This document shows positions 28,110-34,422 of a stretch of 34,422 bases of DNA, in pieces (positions within the stretch are counted from its first letter, which is position 1; every line of letters begins with the position of its first letter). The DNA is from Anaerolineae bacterium (GTDB lineage Bacteria; Chloroflexota; Anaerolineae; B4-G1). The position numbers were made by a program, and so were the translations under genes. The notes beneath the pieces were generated by a model, which made no database searches, was not told where the DNA came from, and saw only the letters and a list, made by a program, of their open reading frames with translations. Location: NCBI GenBank assembly GCA_016931785.1, contig JAFGED010000077.1, forward strand, positions 1-34,422, written 5' to 3'.

Positions 28110-28749
28110 AGATATCATACGCGTGATGCTGGTGGACGATCACCAGATGGTGCGCAACGGGCTGGCCACATTCCTGCTTGTTCACGACGATTTGGAGTTG
28201 GTTGGGGAAGCTGGCGATGGCGAGGAAGCACTGCGCGTCTTTGAGGAGACCCGGCCCGACGTCGTGCTGATGGACCTCAAGATGCCGCGCATGAACGGGG
28301 TGGAAGCCACGCGCGCGCTCGTCGCGCGTGCACCTCAGGTGTGCATCATCGCCCTGACCAGTTTTGAAGATGGCGACTTGGTGCAAAAAGTGCTGGAGGC
28401 AGGCGCCAGCGGCTACCTGCTTAAGGATATCGGCACCGATGATCTGGCCGATGCCATCCGCAAGGCCCACGCCGGCAAGCCTGCTCTGGCAGCCGAGGCA
28501 ACCGAGGCTCTGTTCAGGGCTGCCCGTCGCGGGCATCGGCCGGGCGACGACCTGACCGAACGCGAACGGGAGGTGCTGGCGCTGATGGTCGACGGGCTGA
28601 CCAATCCCGAGATCGCTGAGAAGCTGGTCGTCAGCGCCACGACGGTCAAGACCCACGTCAGCAATATCCTCTCCAAGTTGGACGTCTCCACCCGCACGGA
28701 GGCGGTGTCGTTCGCCCTGCAGCATGGGCTGTTGAAAGGAGATGCATGA
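28099..28749 (+). CDS. NarL/LuxR-family response regulator
   Basis: 216 residues from ATG at 28099, with GGAGG four bases ahead; an upstream start is unlikely because it lies inside the kinase gene. Receiver domain: VDDH pair, Asp59 (VVLMDLKMPRMNG), switch Thr/Ser in IALTSF, and Lys in LLKDIG. The C-terminal LuxR-type helix-turn-helix reads LTEREREVLALMVDGLTNPE and VVSATTVKTHVSNILSKL. It binds DNA when phosphorylated by the overlapping kinase. The next gene starts in an ATGA overlap, so the lipoprotein is part of the same operon. Confidence 0.95.
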
Positions 28750-29186
28750 GAACCAGATATAACCTGCCCGTTCTGATCGCCATCGCGCTAAGCCTGTTCC
28801 TGAGTGGGTGTGTCTTGCCGACCAGGGAACCTTCCCTCAGCCCGCAGGAAGTGGTGACCAAATTCTACCGCTGGTACATCGGCTACCCAGGGAACCCGCT
28901 GGTGGACAAGGAGTATCGCGCCAGTCCTTATCTGGCCGAATCGTTCGTCCAGGAGGTGGACGGGACCTTGGCTTCCTTCGACCGGGGCGGCGGTGATCCC
29001 TTCCTGCTGGCCCAGGACATCCCGGAGCAGTTCACCGTGGACGAGGTCACCGTCTCGGGAGAGCGTGCCGGTGTGACCATCAACCTCTACTGGGGCGGGA
29101 ATCCGACGCCCAGCCCGCGCCGGGTCGATCTTGAGCTGATCGACGGTGAATGGAAGATCACGCGCGTCTCGCTCCCGGAGCAGTAA
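28746..29186 (+). CDS. Lipoprotein with one DUF3828-like domain
   Basis: 146 residues. The signal peptide ends in lipobox LSGC (Cys22). The domain reads EVVTKFYRWYIGYPGNPLVD, then YLAESFVQEVD, DPFLLAQDIPE and ends LELIDGEWKITRVSL, like DUF3828 proteins, which resemble small NTF2-like folds. It starts in an ATGA overlap with the response regulator, so it is made with that two-component system and could act as an outer sensor or be a target. Two more copies of the domain are fused in the next gene. Confidence 0.8.
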   Translation: MRTRYNLPVLIAIALSLFLSGCVLPTREPSLSPQEVVTKFYRWYIGYPGNPLVDKEYRASPYLAESFVQEVDGTLASFDRGGGDPFLLAQDIPEQFTVDEVTVSGERAGVTINLYWGGNPTPSPRRVDLELIDGEWKITRVSLPEQ

Positions 29187-29190
29187 AAAC

Positions 29191-29225
29191 TAGGCCCGAA
29201 AGGTCTCGCAGACCTTTCGGGCCTA
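29191..29225. terminator. Perfect 16-base-pair hairpin after the two-component operon
   Basis: TAGGCCCGAAAGGTCT (29191-29206) pairs fully with AGACCTTTCGGGCCTA (29210-29225) across CGC. It starts 5 bases after the stop codon. There is no U-run on the plus strand, but AAAAA stands before it, so it may terminate better on the other strand or stabilise the mRNA end. Confidence 0.6.
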
Positions 29226-29245
29226 TCCTATCCGTCTGACCCGGC

Positions 29246-29309
29246 CCTAGCCGAATGGCTAGGTTTGGAGTCCATCCGTCGGGCGAGCGGGATTTCACCC
29301 GCCTGCCCG
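29246..29309. repeat. Two further hairpins between the DUF3828 genes
   Basis: CCTAGCC-GAAT-GGCTAGG (29246-29263) is perfect. CGGGCGAGCGGG (29280-29291) pairs with CCCGCCTGCCCG (29298-29309) with two mismatches. With the hairpin at 29191-29225 they make three stems in 120 bases. A structured leader or attenuator of the next gene is possible only if transcription reads through. Confidence 0.45.
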
Positions 29310-29332
29310 ATGTGGCCGGACTTTTTCTGTCG

Positions 29333-29338
29333 TATACT
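29333..29338 (+). promoter_or_regulatory. Possible -10 box of the secreted double-domain gene
   Basis: TATACT at 29333-29338, about 45 bases before ATG at 29383. No good -35 box is seen at the proper distance, so this is tentative. Confidence 0.3.
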
Positions 29339-29382
29339 TTGGGCAAGGTTGGAAACAAAATCTAGAAAAAGGAGACAGAAAA

Positions 29383-30183
29383 ATGAAAGGCAAATGGGTT
29401 CTCGGTATAGGGTTGGCAATCGTGGTGGCGGCGGCCGGGCTGGCATACGCCGGAGCCGCGGCGGCACCGGGGCGTGACGAGCCCGCGCCCGCCCAGGTGG
29501 TGACGGATTTCTACAACTGGTATCTAGGCTACATCCGAGGTGCGGAGGAGATGCGCAACCCGCTGGCGGACGGGGCCTACCGGTCTAGCGAGTGCCTGGC
29601 CGATAGCTTCATCGACGAGGTCGACGAGACGGTGGCCTCCTTCGGCAAGGGCGGGTACGATCCCTTCTTGATGGCGCAGGACATTCCCCAAAGCGTCACC
29701 GTGGGCGAGGCGAGCATCGACGGCGACGAGGCTCAAGTGCGGGTCGAGACCAGCTTCGAGGGGCACGCCCTGATGGTCACGCTGCAGCGCCTGGACGGCA
29801 AGTGGCAGATCACGTCCATCACTCTCGCGCCGGAGATGGTGGTCAGCAGCTTCTATGACTGGTACCTGTGGTATGCCCGCGGCAGTGGCGAGATGCGCAA
29901 CCCGCTGGTGGATGGCGCCTACCGCGACTGCGGCGCTCTGACCGACCGCTTCGCAGACGAGATTGAGCGGACGCTGGCATCCTTCGATAAAGGCGGCTGT
30001 GATCCCATCCTGCTGGCCCAGGATGTTCCCGAGCGGGTCGAGGTAGTCGAGGCAGCGATCACGGGAGATGGGGCCAGCGTCAGGGCCCACATGTTCTGGG
30101 CCAACAACCCCACTCCCGGCGAACGCATCGTGACCCTGGTGCTGGTAGACGGCAACTGGAAAATCGACGCCATTGCTCTCTAG
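29383..30183 (+). CDS. Secreted protein with two tandem DUF3828-like domains
   Basis: 266 residues; AAAGGAG eight bases before ATG. Signal peptide MKGKWVLGIGLAIVVAAAGL, likely cut after ~AYAGA. Domain 1 (~35-145): VVTDFYNWYLGYIRG, NPLADGAYRSS, DPFLMAQDIPQ, LQRLDGKWQITSITL. Domain 2 (~150-266): VVSSFYDWYLWYARG, NPLVDGAYRDC, DPILLAQDVPE, LVLVDGNWKIDAIAL. The two match each other and the lipoprotein at 28746-29186, so the set arose by duplication and fusion. Domain 2 has extra cysteines. Function unknown; export and adjacency suggest a shared envelope role. Confidence 0.8.
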   Translation: MKGKWVLGIGLAIVVAAAGLAYAGAAAAPGRDEPAPAQVVTDFYNWYLGYIRGAEEMRNPLADGAYRSSECLADSFIDEVDETVASFGKGGYDPFLMAQDIPQSVTVGEASIDGDEAQVRVETSFEGHALMVTLQRLDGKWQITSITLAPEMVVSSFYDWYLWYARGSGEMRNPLVDGAYRDCGALTDRFADEIERTLASFDKGGCDPILLAQDVPERVEVVEAAITGDGASVRAHMFWANNPTPGERIVTLVLVDGNWKIDAIAL

Positions 30184-30195
30184 TTCGCACCACCC

Positions 30196-30234
30196 AACTA
30201 AAAGCCCTGCCGGTAGCTGGTGGGGCTTTTAGTT
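30196..30234 (+). terminator. Rho-independent-like terminator
   Basis: AACTAAAAGCCC (30196-30207) pairs perfectly with GGGCTTTTAGTT (30223-30234). The T-run is inside the right arm, as in bidirectional terminators. It lies 13 bases after the double-domain gene. Confidence 0.75.
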
Positions 30235-30271
30235 GTGCAATCTTCTCATTTCGTGTTGGTGCTTTTTCCCA

Positions 30272-30359
30272 CCGCAGAGCCCGCCGAGGGCGCAGAGATT
30301 TTTTGAATTCTCTGGGCGTTTGGGCAGTCTTTGCCTGCCTCGGCGTTCTCGGTAGGCGC
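30272..30359. repeat. Interspersed imperfect palindromic repeat, copy 2
   Basis: GCAGAG words, a T-rich centre (GCAGAGATTTTTTGAATTC) and GCGTT/CTCGG words repeat the layout of 7738-7836. The copies are diverged. Confidence 0.4.
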
Positions 30360-30449
30360 ACTTTCCAAACTGCGCCTTGGTCAGGCCCTGGCCATGCGGC
30401 CAGGTTGGAAATCCCTCCGGTGGCTGATGCAGGCAGCGGGCGGTTGTCT

Positions 30450-30455
30450 TATAAT
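30450..30455 (+). promoter_or_regulatory. TATAAT box before the lipoprotein gene
   Basis: A perfect -10 hexamer 39 bases before ATG at 30494. The -35 region is poor, so an activator may be needed. Confidence 0.4.
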
Positions 30456-30493
30456 AAGGGCGTATCAAATACATGAAAAAGGAGAAAAAACTG

Positions 30494-32158
30494 ATGAAAA
30501 AGACCTTGCTTTACACGATTTTAGGTATTGTTGTGTTGATACTGGCAAGCTGCAAACTGGCGGCGGAACAGGCGCCCGTTTCACAGTTGATGTTCGAGGC
30601 GCCCTACGCCATCGGCGCCGACCAGGAGTTGCACGTCAGCCTGGGCGTTTACAACGCCGGAACACAGGAATTTGCCGGGGACGATCGCTTCGAGGGGCAG
30701 ATGGAGATCCGCGACGCGTCGGGGGAGCTGCGGGCCAGCGCCGAGGTGCTGGAGCTTCCGGCGATCCCAGTCGGTGACACAGCCTGGCCGCTGGCTTGGC
30801 ACGGCGAGCTTTCGCCGGGCGCCTATTGCTTGACCTGGGGCTCTGACAAGTACGGCTTTATCAACGCCGAGTTCTCCATCGTTGAGCGGAACGGCCGCCT
30901 GTACCTGGCGGAAGACGCGCCGGTGGAGGAATCGACCGAAGCGGAACGCCTCACCGAGCGGGCCATTGCCGACCTGGCGGATCGCTTGGGCATCGACGCC
31001 GGTCAGATCGTCGTCGAAAGCGTCACGCCGACCGAGTTCCCTGACGCCAGTTTGGGCGTGCCCGAACCGGGGATGAGCTACGCCCAGGTCGTCACGCCGG
31101 GGTACGTCATCCGGCTAAAGGTCGGTGAACAGGCATACGAGTACCACGCCGCGGGCGAGCGGGTCGTGTTGGCCACCGATGGAGCGGCCTCGTCCGAGTA
31201 CCGGCTGGTGGAAATCACTGAAGCGGGATTGCGTTTCGAGGTGCCAGCCAACTGGCAGCAACTCGCGCCGGAGATGCTCTGGATGCCTGAAGGGGATGGG
31301 GGGCTGCGCCTGGGCTTTACCTGGATGGATCTCGAACCGCCGATGGAGCCGGAGGCTGCGATGCTGCCCGCTCACGCCCAGATCGTGGCATCCGAGCCGA
31401 TTATATTGGGCTGGGGTGACGGCCGGAGTTTTACACTCGAGGTATACGGGCCGGCGGTCGAGGGGGGCGATAAGGCTCCGATCAAGTCAGTCGAGACTCA
31501 CGTGATCGTGGTAATCATCAGTTCAGATGACGTTCGACGCGGCTTTGACTTTTACACCAGCGCTCCCACGGTTGAGCACCTGGCAGAACTCGAGCCGGCT
31601 CTGCGGCACGCACTCGAAACGGCGGCGCTCTGCAGCCCTGGCGCAGCAAGTGAGAGCCGCACTACCGGCTGGCCGGTCTTGCGCGATGAAACCTACGGCT
31701 TCCAACTGGCGTACCCGGGGGGCTGGACCTACAAAGACCTGGACGTCCAGGGGGCCGGGATGCCAGATGACTGGCCCGTCGAGCGCACGGTGATCTTTTA
31801 CCCAGAGGCTTGGGCCGACCGGTTCGATCTCGGCGGGCCGCCCGATCCGGATGCGCCGCCCGCCATCCCGGCCCTCAGTCTGGAGGTGTGCGTGGGGCCG
31901 GAGGCGCAGTTCCGCCGGGCATACGTCGAGCCTGTACGCAGCGAGATGCTGACGATCAACGGCGTCGAGGTCGTGCGCGAAGAAAGCGGCAGCGGCGAGT
32001 ACGTCACGGTGATGTACGTTTTCCAGGATCCGGCCAACCCGGACGTGCGCGTCGTGCTTGTGGACAACTTGAGCAAGTTCGCCGATAGGGCCGCGGAATA
32101 CCCGGACATCGTCGAGCTGATTCCCACTGTCGTCTCGACGTTCGAACTCGCACGGTAA
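30494..32158 (+). CDS. Chloroflexota-type lipoprotein of unknown function
   Basis: 554 residues from ATG at 30494, nine bases after AAAAAGGAG; the upstream ATG at 30473 is less likely because it lies before that site. The signal peptide KKTLLYTILGIVVLILASC ends in lipobox LASC. Residues ~30-130 look like an immunoglobulin-like domain (LHVSLGVYNAGTQEF). Residues ~150-230 carry AIADLADRLGIDAGQIVVES and FPDASLGVPEPGMSYAQV then TPGYVIRL, a motif I know from secreted proteins of this phylum. A C-terminal part (YGFQLAYPGGWTYKDLD) resembles PsbP-like domains. It is anchored outside the membrane. No activity is recognised. Confidence 0.75.
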   Translation: MKKTLLYTILGIVVLILASCKLAAEQAPVSQLMFEAPYAIGADQELHVSLGVYNAGTQEFAGDDRFEGQMEIRDASGELRASAEVLELPAIPVGDTAWPLAWHGELSPGAYCLTWGSDKYGFINAEFSIVERNGRLYLAEDAPVEESTEAERLTERAIADLADRLGIDAGQIVVESVTPTEFPDASLGVPEPGMSYAQVVTPGYVIRLKVGEQAYEYHAAGERVVLATDGAASSEYRLVEITEAGLRFEVPANWQQLAPEMLWMPEGDGGLRLGFTWMDLEPPMEPEAAMLPAHAQIVASEPIILGWGDGRSFTLEVYGPAVEGGDKAPIKSVETHVIVVIISSDDVRRGFDFYTSAPTVEHLAELEPALRHALETAALCSPGAASESRTTGWPVLRDETYGFQLAYPGGWTYKDLDVQGAGMPDDWPVERTVIFYPEAWADRFDLGGPPDPDAPPAIPALSLEVCVGPEAQFRRAYVEPVRSEMLTINGVEVVREESGSGEYVTVMYVFQDPANPDVRVVLVDNLSKFADRAAEYPDIVELIPTVVSTFELAR

Positions 32159-32177
32159 GTACCGCGCTGGATAAAGC

Positions 32178-32209
32178 AACGCGGCGCACTCCCTTGAGCG
32201 CGCCGCGTT
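32178..32209 (+). terminator. Terminator between convergent genes
   Basis: AACGCGGCGC (32178-32187) pairs with GCGCCGCGTT (32200-32209), followed by CGTTTACTTT. It stands 20 bases after the lipoprotein stop, between it and the convergent topoisomerase gene. Confidence 0.75.
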
Positions 32210-32242
32210 CGTTTACTTTGGCTACATGTTGTTCTTGGGCCG

Positions 32243-33991
32243 TTACCCTTCTTCGGTTTCATCTTCCTCTTCGCCTCTCACCCAGGCGAACTTGCGCCGC
32301 AGGGCCTTGGGGTAGTAGCGTTCCAGGACATCGTAGTCGACCTTTTGCCCCCACTCGTAAACGACCCGCGGGTCGATGTAGGACTTTAAGCTGGTGCCCA
32401 GGTTCCAGGTGCGCTTCTTGACAGCGACGGAATCCTGGGTCTGAGCCTTGTCCAAGGCGACCTTTGCCCGCTGCAATTTGCCCTCGGCGGCCTCGACTTT
32501 TTTCTTGGCCCGCTCGATCCTTTTGGCGTAGCGGGCTTTTACCCGTCGGCGCTGCTTGTCCGTCTTGGCCTCATCTTGCCTTTCTTGCACTTCTTGCCGC
32601 AGGGTTCCCAGGGCTTCCCTGGCCTCGCGCGCCTCGGCGCGGCGGAGATCGGCCTTTTCCTTCAGCGCTTGCAGGCGCTCCCTGGCGCGCTGGCGGCGTT
32701 CCTGCCAGTTTGCCGGCGCCGTCTTGTAATGATTGCACAGCACCGCGGCATCCATGTTGGCCATGGAGATGGCGCCCCACTTTTTATATTCCGGGTCGCT
32801 GGCCTCGACCTCCGAGGCGATCAGGCTTTCGCGGACGGCCTGGGTGGCGTGGTGGGTGCGAAAGACCTTGGCCGTCAGGCCGTCGAGGATCCCGGAGAGG
32901 TAGGCGTTGACGTCGCTGCTGCCGATTCCCGGAAAGAGCTGCGGCCTATCGCGCGTGGGGTGGCTCCTGCCGTCGCCGGCCGAGCCAGGCGGGCGGGCCG
33001 CTTCGAGAAGCTTCTCCAGGTTCTGCCGCACTACAGGCGGAAGCGGGATGTGCTTGTGCCACAGCACCGAGTCCTTGCCCAGGAACCTGAACTCGGCCGT
33101 GCCGTCCACGTGCAGCGTGACGTGTTCGGGGCGCAGCGTGGTCGCGCCCACGGTATCGGCCTCGTCGGGGTCCTTTTCGTCGCCCACGCGCAGGCACAGC
33201 GCGTCGATGAGGTAACTTGCCGTGGCCACCTCGCGCCGCCTGGGATCGGGGTCCGCCAGGTCGCGTTCGATCTGCGCCCGCACCTGGGCCAGGTTCTCTT
33301 CCAGCATCGTCGCCTGATCGAACTTGGCGGCCTCCCGTTCTTGTTTGATGGGGGCGCTATCGCTTAGCCAGACGTACTTGAGCTTGTCGGAGAGCTTGTC
33401 GCGCCAGCGGGCTACCCACAGCGATTCCGGCTGCCACACGATCTCCTCCCATTCGCCGGGCGGGCGGGGGGCGTCGGGGCTCAGGTTCAGGGTGATCTCG
33501 CTTTGCTGCGGCCCCTCCTTCCACTTGCCGCGCAGGGGATGCTTGCCGCGCCCCATAAAGATACAGCTTGGCTCGGCGATATAGTTGGCGAGCTCGACGC
33601 GCTCGCCGTCGACGATGGCGTGGCCGTACTGCTCCTTGAGCTCCTCGCGCTTGGCCTTGCGCTCCGCAGCCAGCGCCTTGCGCTCCTCGTGCGTCAACTG
33701 CTCCCTGGCGGCCCGCTCGGCCAGCACGATCGCCGCCGCCGGGCCAAAGTCCACTTCCTCGACGCTCAATGGCGGGTCGATGGACAGCGCGGCGCTGAAA
33801 TCCTGCATAAAGTTGCGCGCGAACACCGCGTCCTCGACGTAGGGCGTGCCCTGTTTCTTGGCCCACGCCATCGCCATCTCGATCTGCCTCGGCGATAGCT
33901 CCCGGCGCTGGCCCCGAATCGTGAGTTCGAGGTGTGAGGGCAGTGGAACCTCGGTTATCAGAATGCCGTTGTGAACAAGCTGTGTGAGCAT
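32243..33991 (-). CDS. Eukaryotic-type DNA topoisomerase IB
   Basis: 582 residues from ATG at 33991 (MLTQLVHNGILITEV). The frame is open to 34129, but the extra 46 residues overlap a strong hairpin and look noncoding. The N-terminal core carries YIAEPSCIFMGRGKHPLRGK, like the GRGNHP segment of nuclear TOP1. The catalytic part has the full pentad: Arg268 (CLRVGDEKD), Lys306 (FLGKDSVLWHK), Arg378 (KVFRTHHATQ), His421 (VLCNHYKTAP) and nucleophile Tyr538 (TSLKSYIDPRV). Between His421 and Tyr538 lies a ~100-residue charged coiled-coil linker, as in human TOP1, and the end reads YYPKALRRKFAWVRG like the eukaryotic C-terminus. The usual bacterial IB enzyme is about 350 residues and lacks this linker. 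It should relax supercoils through a 3'-phosphotyrosine. It is a lone gene. Confidence 0.92.
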   Translation of the reverse strand: MLTQLVHNGILITEVPLPSHLELTIRGQRRELSPRQIEMAMAWAKKQGTPYVEDAVFARNFMQDFSAALSIDPPLSVEEVDFGPAAAIVLAERAAREQLTHEERKALAAERKAKREELKEQYGHAIVDGERVELANYIAEPSCIFMGRGKHPLRGKWKEGPQQSEITLNLSPDAPRPPGEWEEIVWQPESLWVARWRDKLSDKLKYVWLSDSAPIKQEREAAKFDQATMLEENLAQVRAQIERDLADPDPRRREVATASYLIDALCLRVGDEKDPDEADTVGATTLRPEHVTLHVDGTAEFRFLGKDSVLWHKHIPLPPVVRQNLEKLLEAARPPGSAGDGRSHPTRDRPQLFPGIGSSDVNAYLSGILDGLTAKVFRTHHATQAVRESLIASEVEASDPEYKKWGAISMANMDAAVLCNHYKTAPANWQERRQRARERLQALKEKADLRRAEAREAREALGTLRQEVQERQDEAKTDKQRRRVKARYAKRIERAKKKVEAAEGKLQRAKVALDKAQTQDSVAVKKRTWNLGTSLKSYIDPRVVYEWGQKVDYDVLERYYPKALRRKFAWVRGEEEDETEEG

Positions 33992-34110
33992 AATTCTTTC
34001 TACGTTCGTCTGAAATTTCCTGTAAGGGTCTGTTGGCGGAGGATACCGCAAATGTGCCGGGTTGTCAACTGCGCGAAAGGCGCAAAAAGGCAAGCACACG
34101 GGCCGCATGC

Positions 34111-34143
34111 AAATCGCCCCGGAGTACATCTCCGGGGCGATTT
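34111..34143. terminator. Strong bidirectional hairpin
   Basis: AAATCGCCCCGGAG (34111-34124) pairs fully with CTCCGGGGCGATTT (34130-34143) over a five-base loop. It follows the permease gene on the minus strand and lies before the topoisomerase gene, so it separates the two units. Confidence 0.8.
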
Positions 34144-34159
34144 TAGCCGTTATTGCTCG

Positions 34160-34422
34160 TTAGCCCTTGAGTCCGGTGGTGCTGATGCCTTGAACCAGGT
34201 AGCGTTGGAAGGCGATAAAGATAACGAACACGGGCAGCAGCGACAGGCTCGACATGGCAAAGACCGAGCCCCAGTCGGTGCCGACGTTGGGATCGGAGTA
34301 CGCCCGGATGGCCAGTGAAACGGTGTAGAGAAGGGGGTCACTCAAATAGATCAAGGGCCCCATAAAATCCTCCCACGTCCAGTAGAAGGAAAAGATGGCC
34401 GCCGTGATCAACGCAGGTTGGA
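34160..34422 (-). CDS. Carbohydrate ABC transporter permease (MalG-type), C-terminal part
   Basis: The frame enters from the right edge and ends at 34160. Visible are WTWEDFMGPLIYLSDPLLYT, the end of the EAA-type loop region and the next helix, then SVFAMSSLSLLPVFVIFIAF and YLVQGISTTGLKG, the standard end of MalG-family inner-membrane permeases. These form the channel of sugar importers together with a MalF-type partner, a binding protein and an ATPase, which should lie to the right outside the window. About 87 residues are seen. Confidence 0.93.
   Translation of the reverse strand, partial: QPALITAAIFSFYWTWEDFMGPLIYLSDPLLYTVSLAIRAYSDPNVGTDWGSVFAMSSLSLLPVFVIFIAFQRYLVQGISTTGLKG

Larger units (their letters stand above)
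30184..30493. other. Intergenic region with terminator, repeat and promoter-like box
   Basis: Holds the hairpin at 30196-30234, an interspersed repeat at 30272-30359 and TATAAT at 30450-30455. No gene seen. Confidence 0.6.

Noticed and set aside
33992-34129. N-terminal extension of the topoisomerase to 34129
   Set aside because: It overlaps a perfect 14-base-pair hairpin and has no matching family sequence; the start at 33991 gives the expected N-terminus.

Overview
The window is GC-rich, gene-dense bacterial DNA that looks like a Chloroflexota chromosome (Anaerolineae/Caldilineae-like). That placement is inferred from a secreted lipoprotein with the motif DASLGVPEPGMSYAQV followed by TPGYVIRL, which I associate with this phylum, from a bacterial XPB helicase, from very large TPR and STAND proteins, and from G/C-tract hairpins between genes. 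No rRNA, tRNA, transposase or CRISPR array was seen.

Left part (1-7644). The 5' end of an XPB-type helicase gene leaves the window on the minus strand. It is followed by a 58-codon in-frame deletion remnant of an AbiEii-type nucleotidyltransferase module, then a secreted beta-propeller-like protein on the plus strand, then an intact copy of the AbiEii-type pair on the minus strand. A 1218-residue mosaic protein comes next, with a carbohydrate-binding-like N-terminus, three repeats, two C39-like domains (one lacking its cysteine) and a clan-A glycosidase-like C-terminus.

Central part (8130-25653, all minus strand) is the most interesting. In transcription order it holds rpoN (sigma-54), an NtrC-type sigma-54 activator, two near-consensus -24/-12 promoters, a 1113-residue membrane sensor kinase, a small two-helix membrane protein, a 2221-residue STAND NTPase with about fifty TPR repeats, a gingipain-like (C25) cysteine protease, a divergent MraZ, a canonical FtsZ, and an 83-residue protein homologous to the protease C-terminus. 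The arrangement suggests a sigma-54-controlled signalling locus joining a STAND-TPR sensor and a protease to an FtsZ. A break of 184 bases lies before the protease gene, so it may be two transcripts.

Right part (25845-34422). A divergent plus-strand operon encodes a NarL-type kinase and regulator and a DUF3828-like lipoprotein. A secreted protein with two DUF3828-like domains and the Chloroflexota-type lipoprotein follow. On the minus strand there is a eukaryotic-type topoisomerase IB with a complete catalytic pentad, and the C-terminus of a sugar ABC transporter permease enters from the right edge. Most of these units are separated by strong hairpins.
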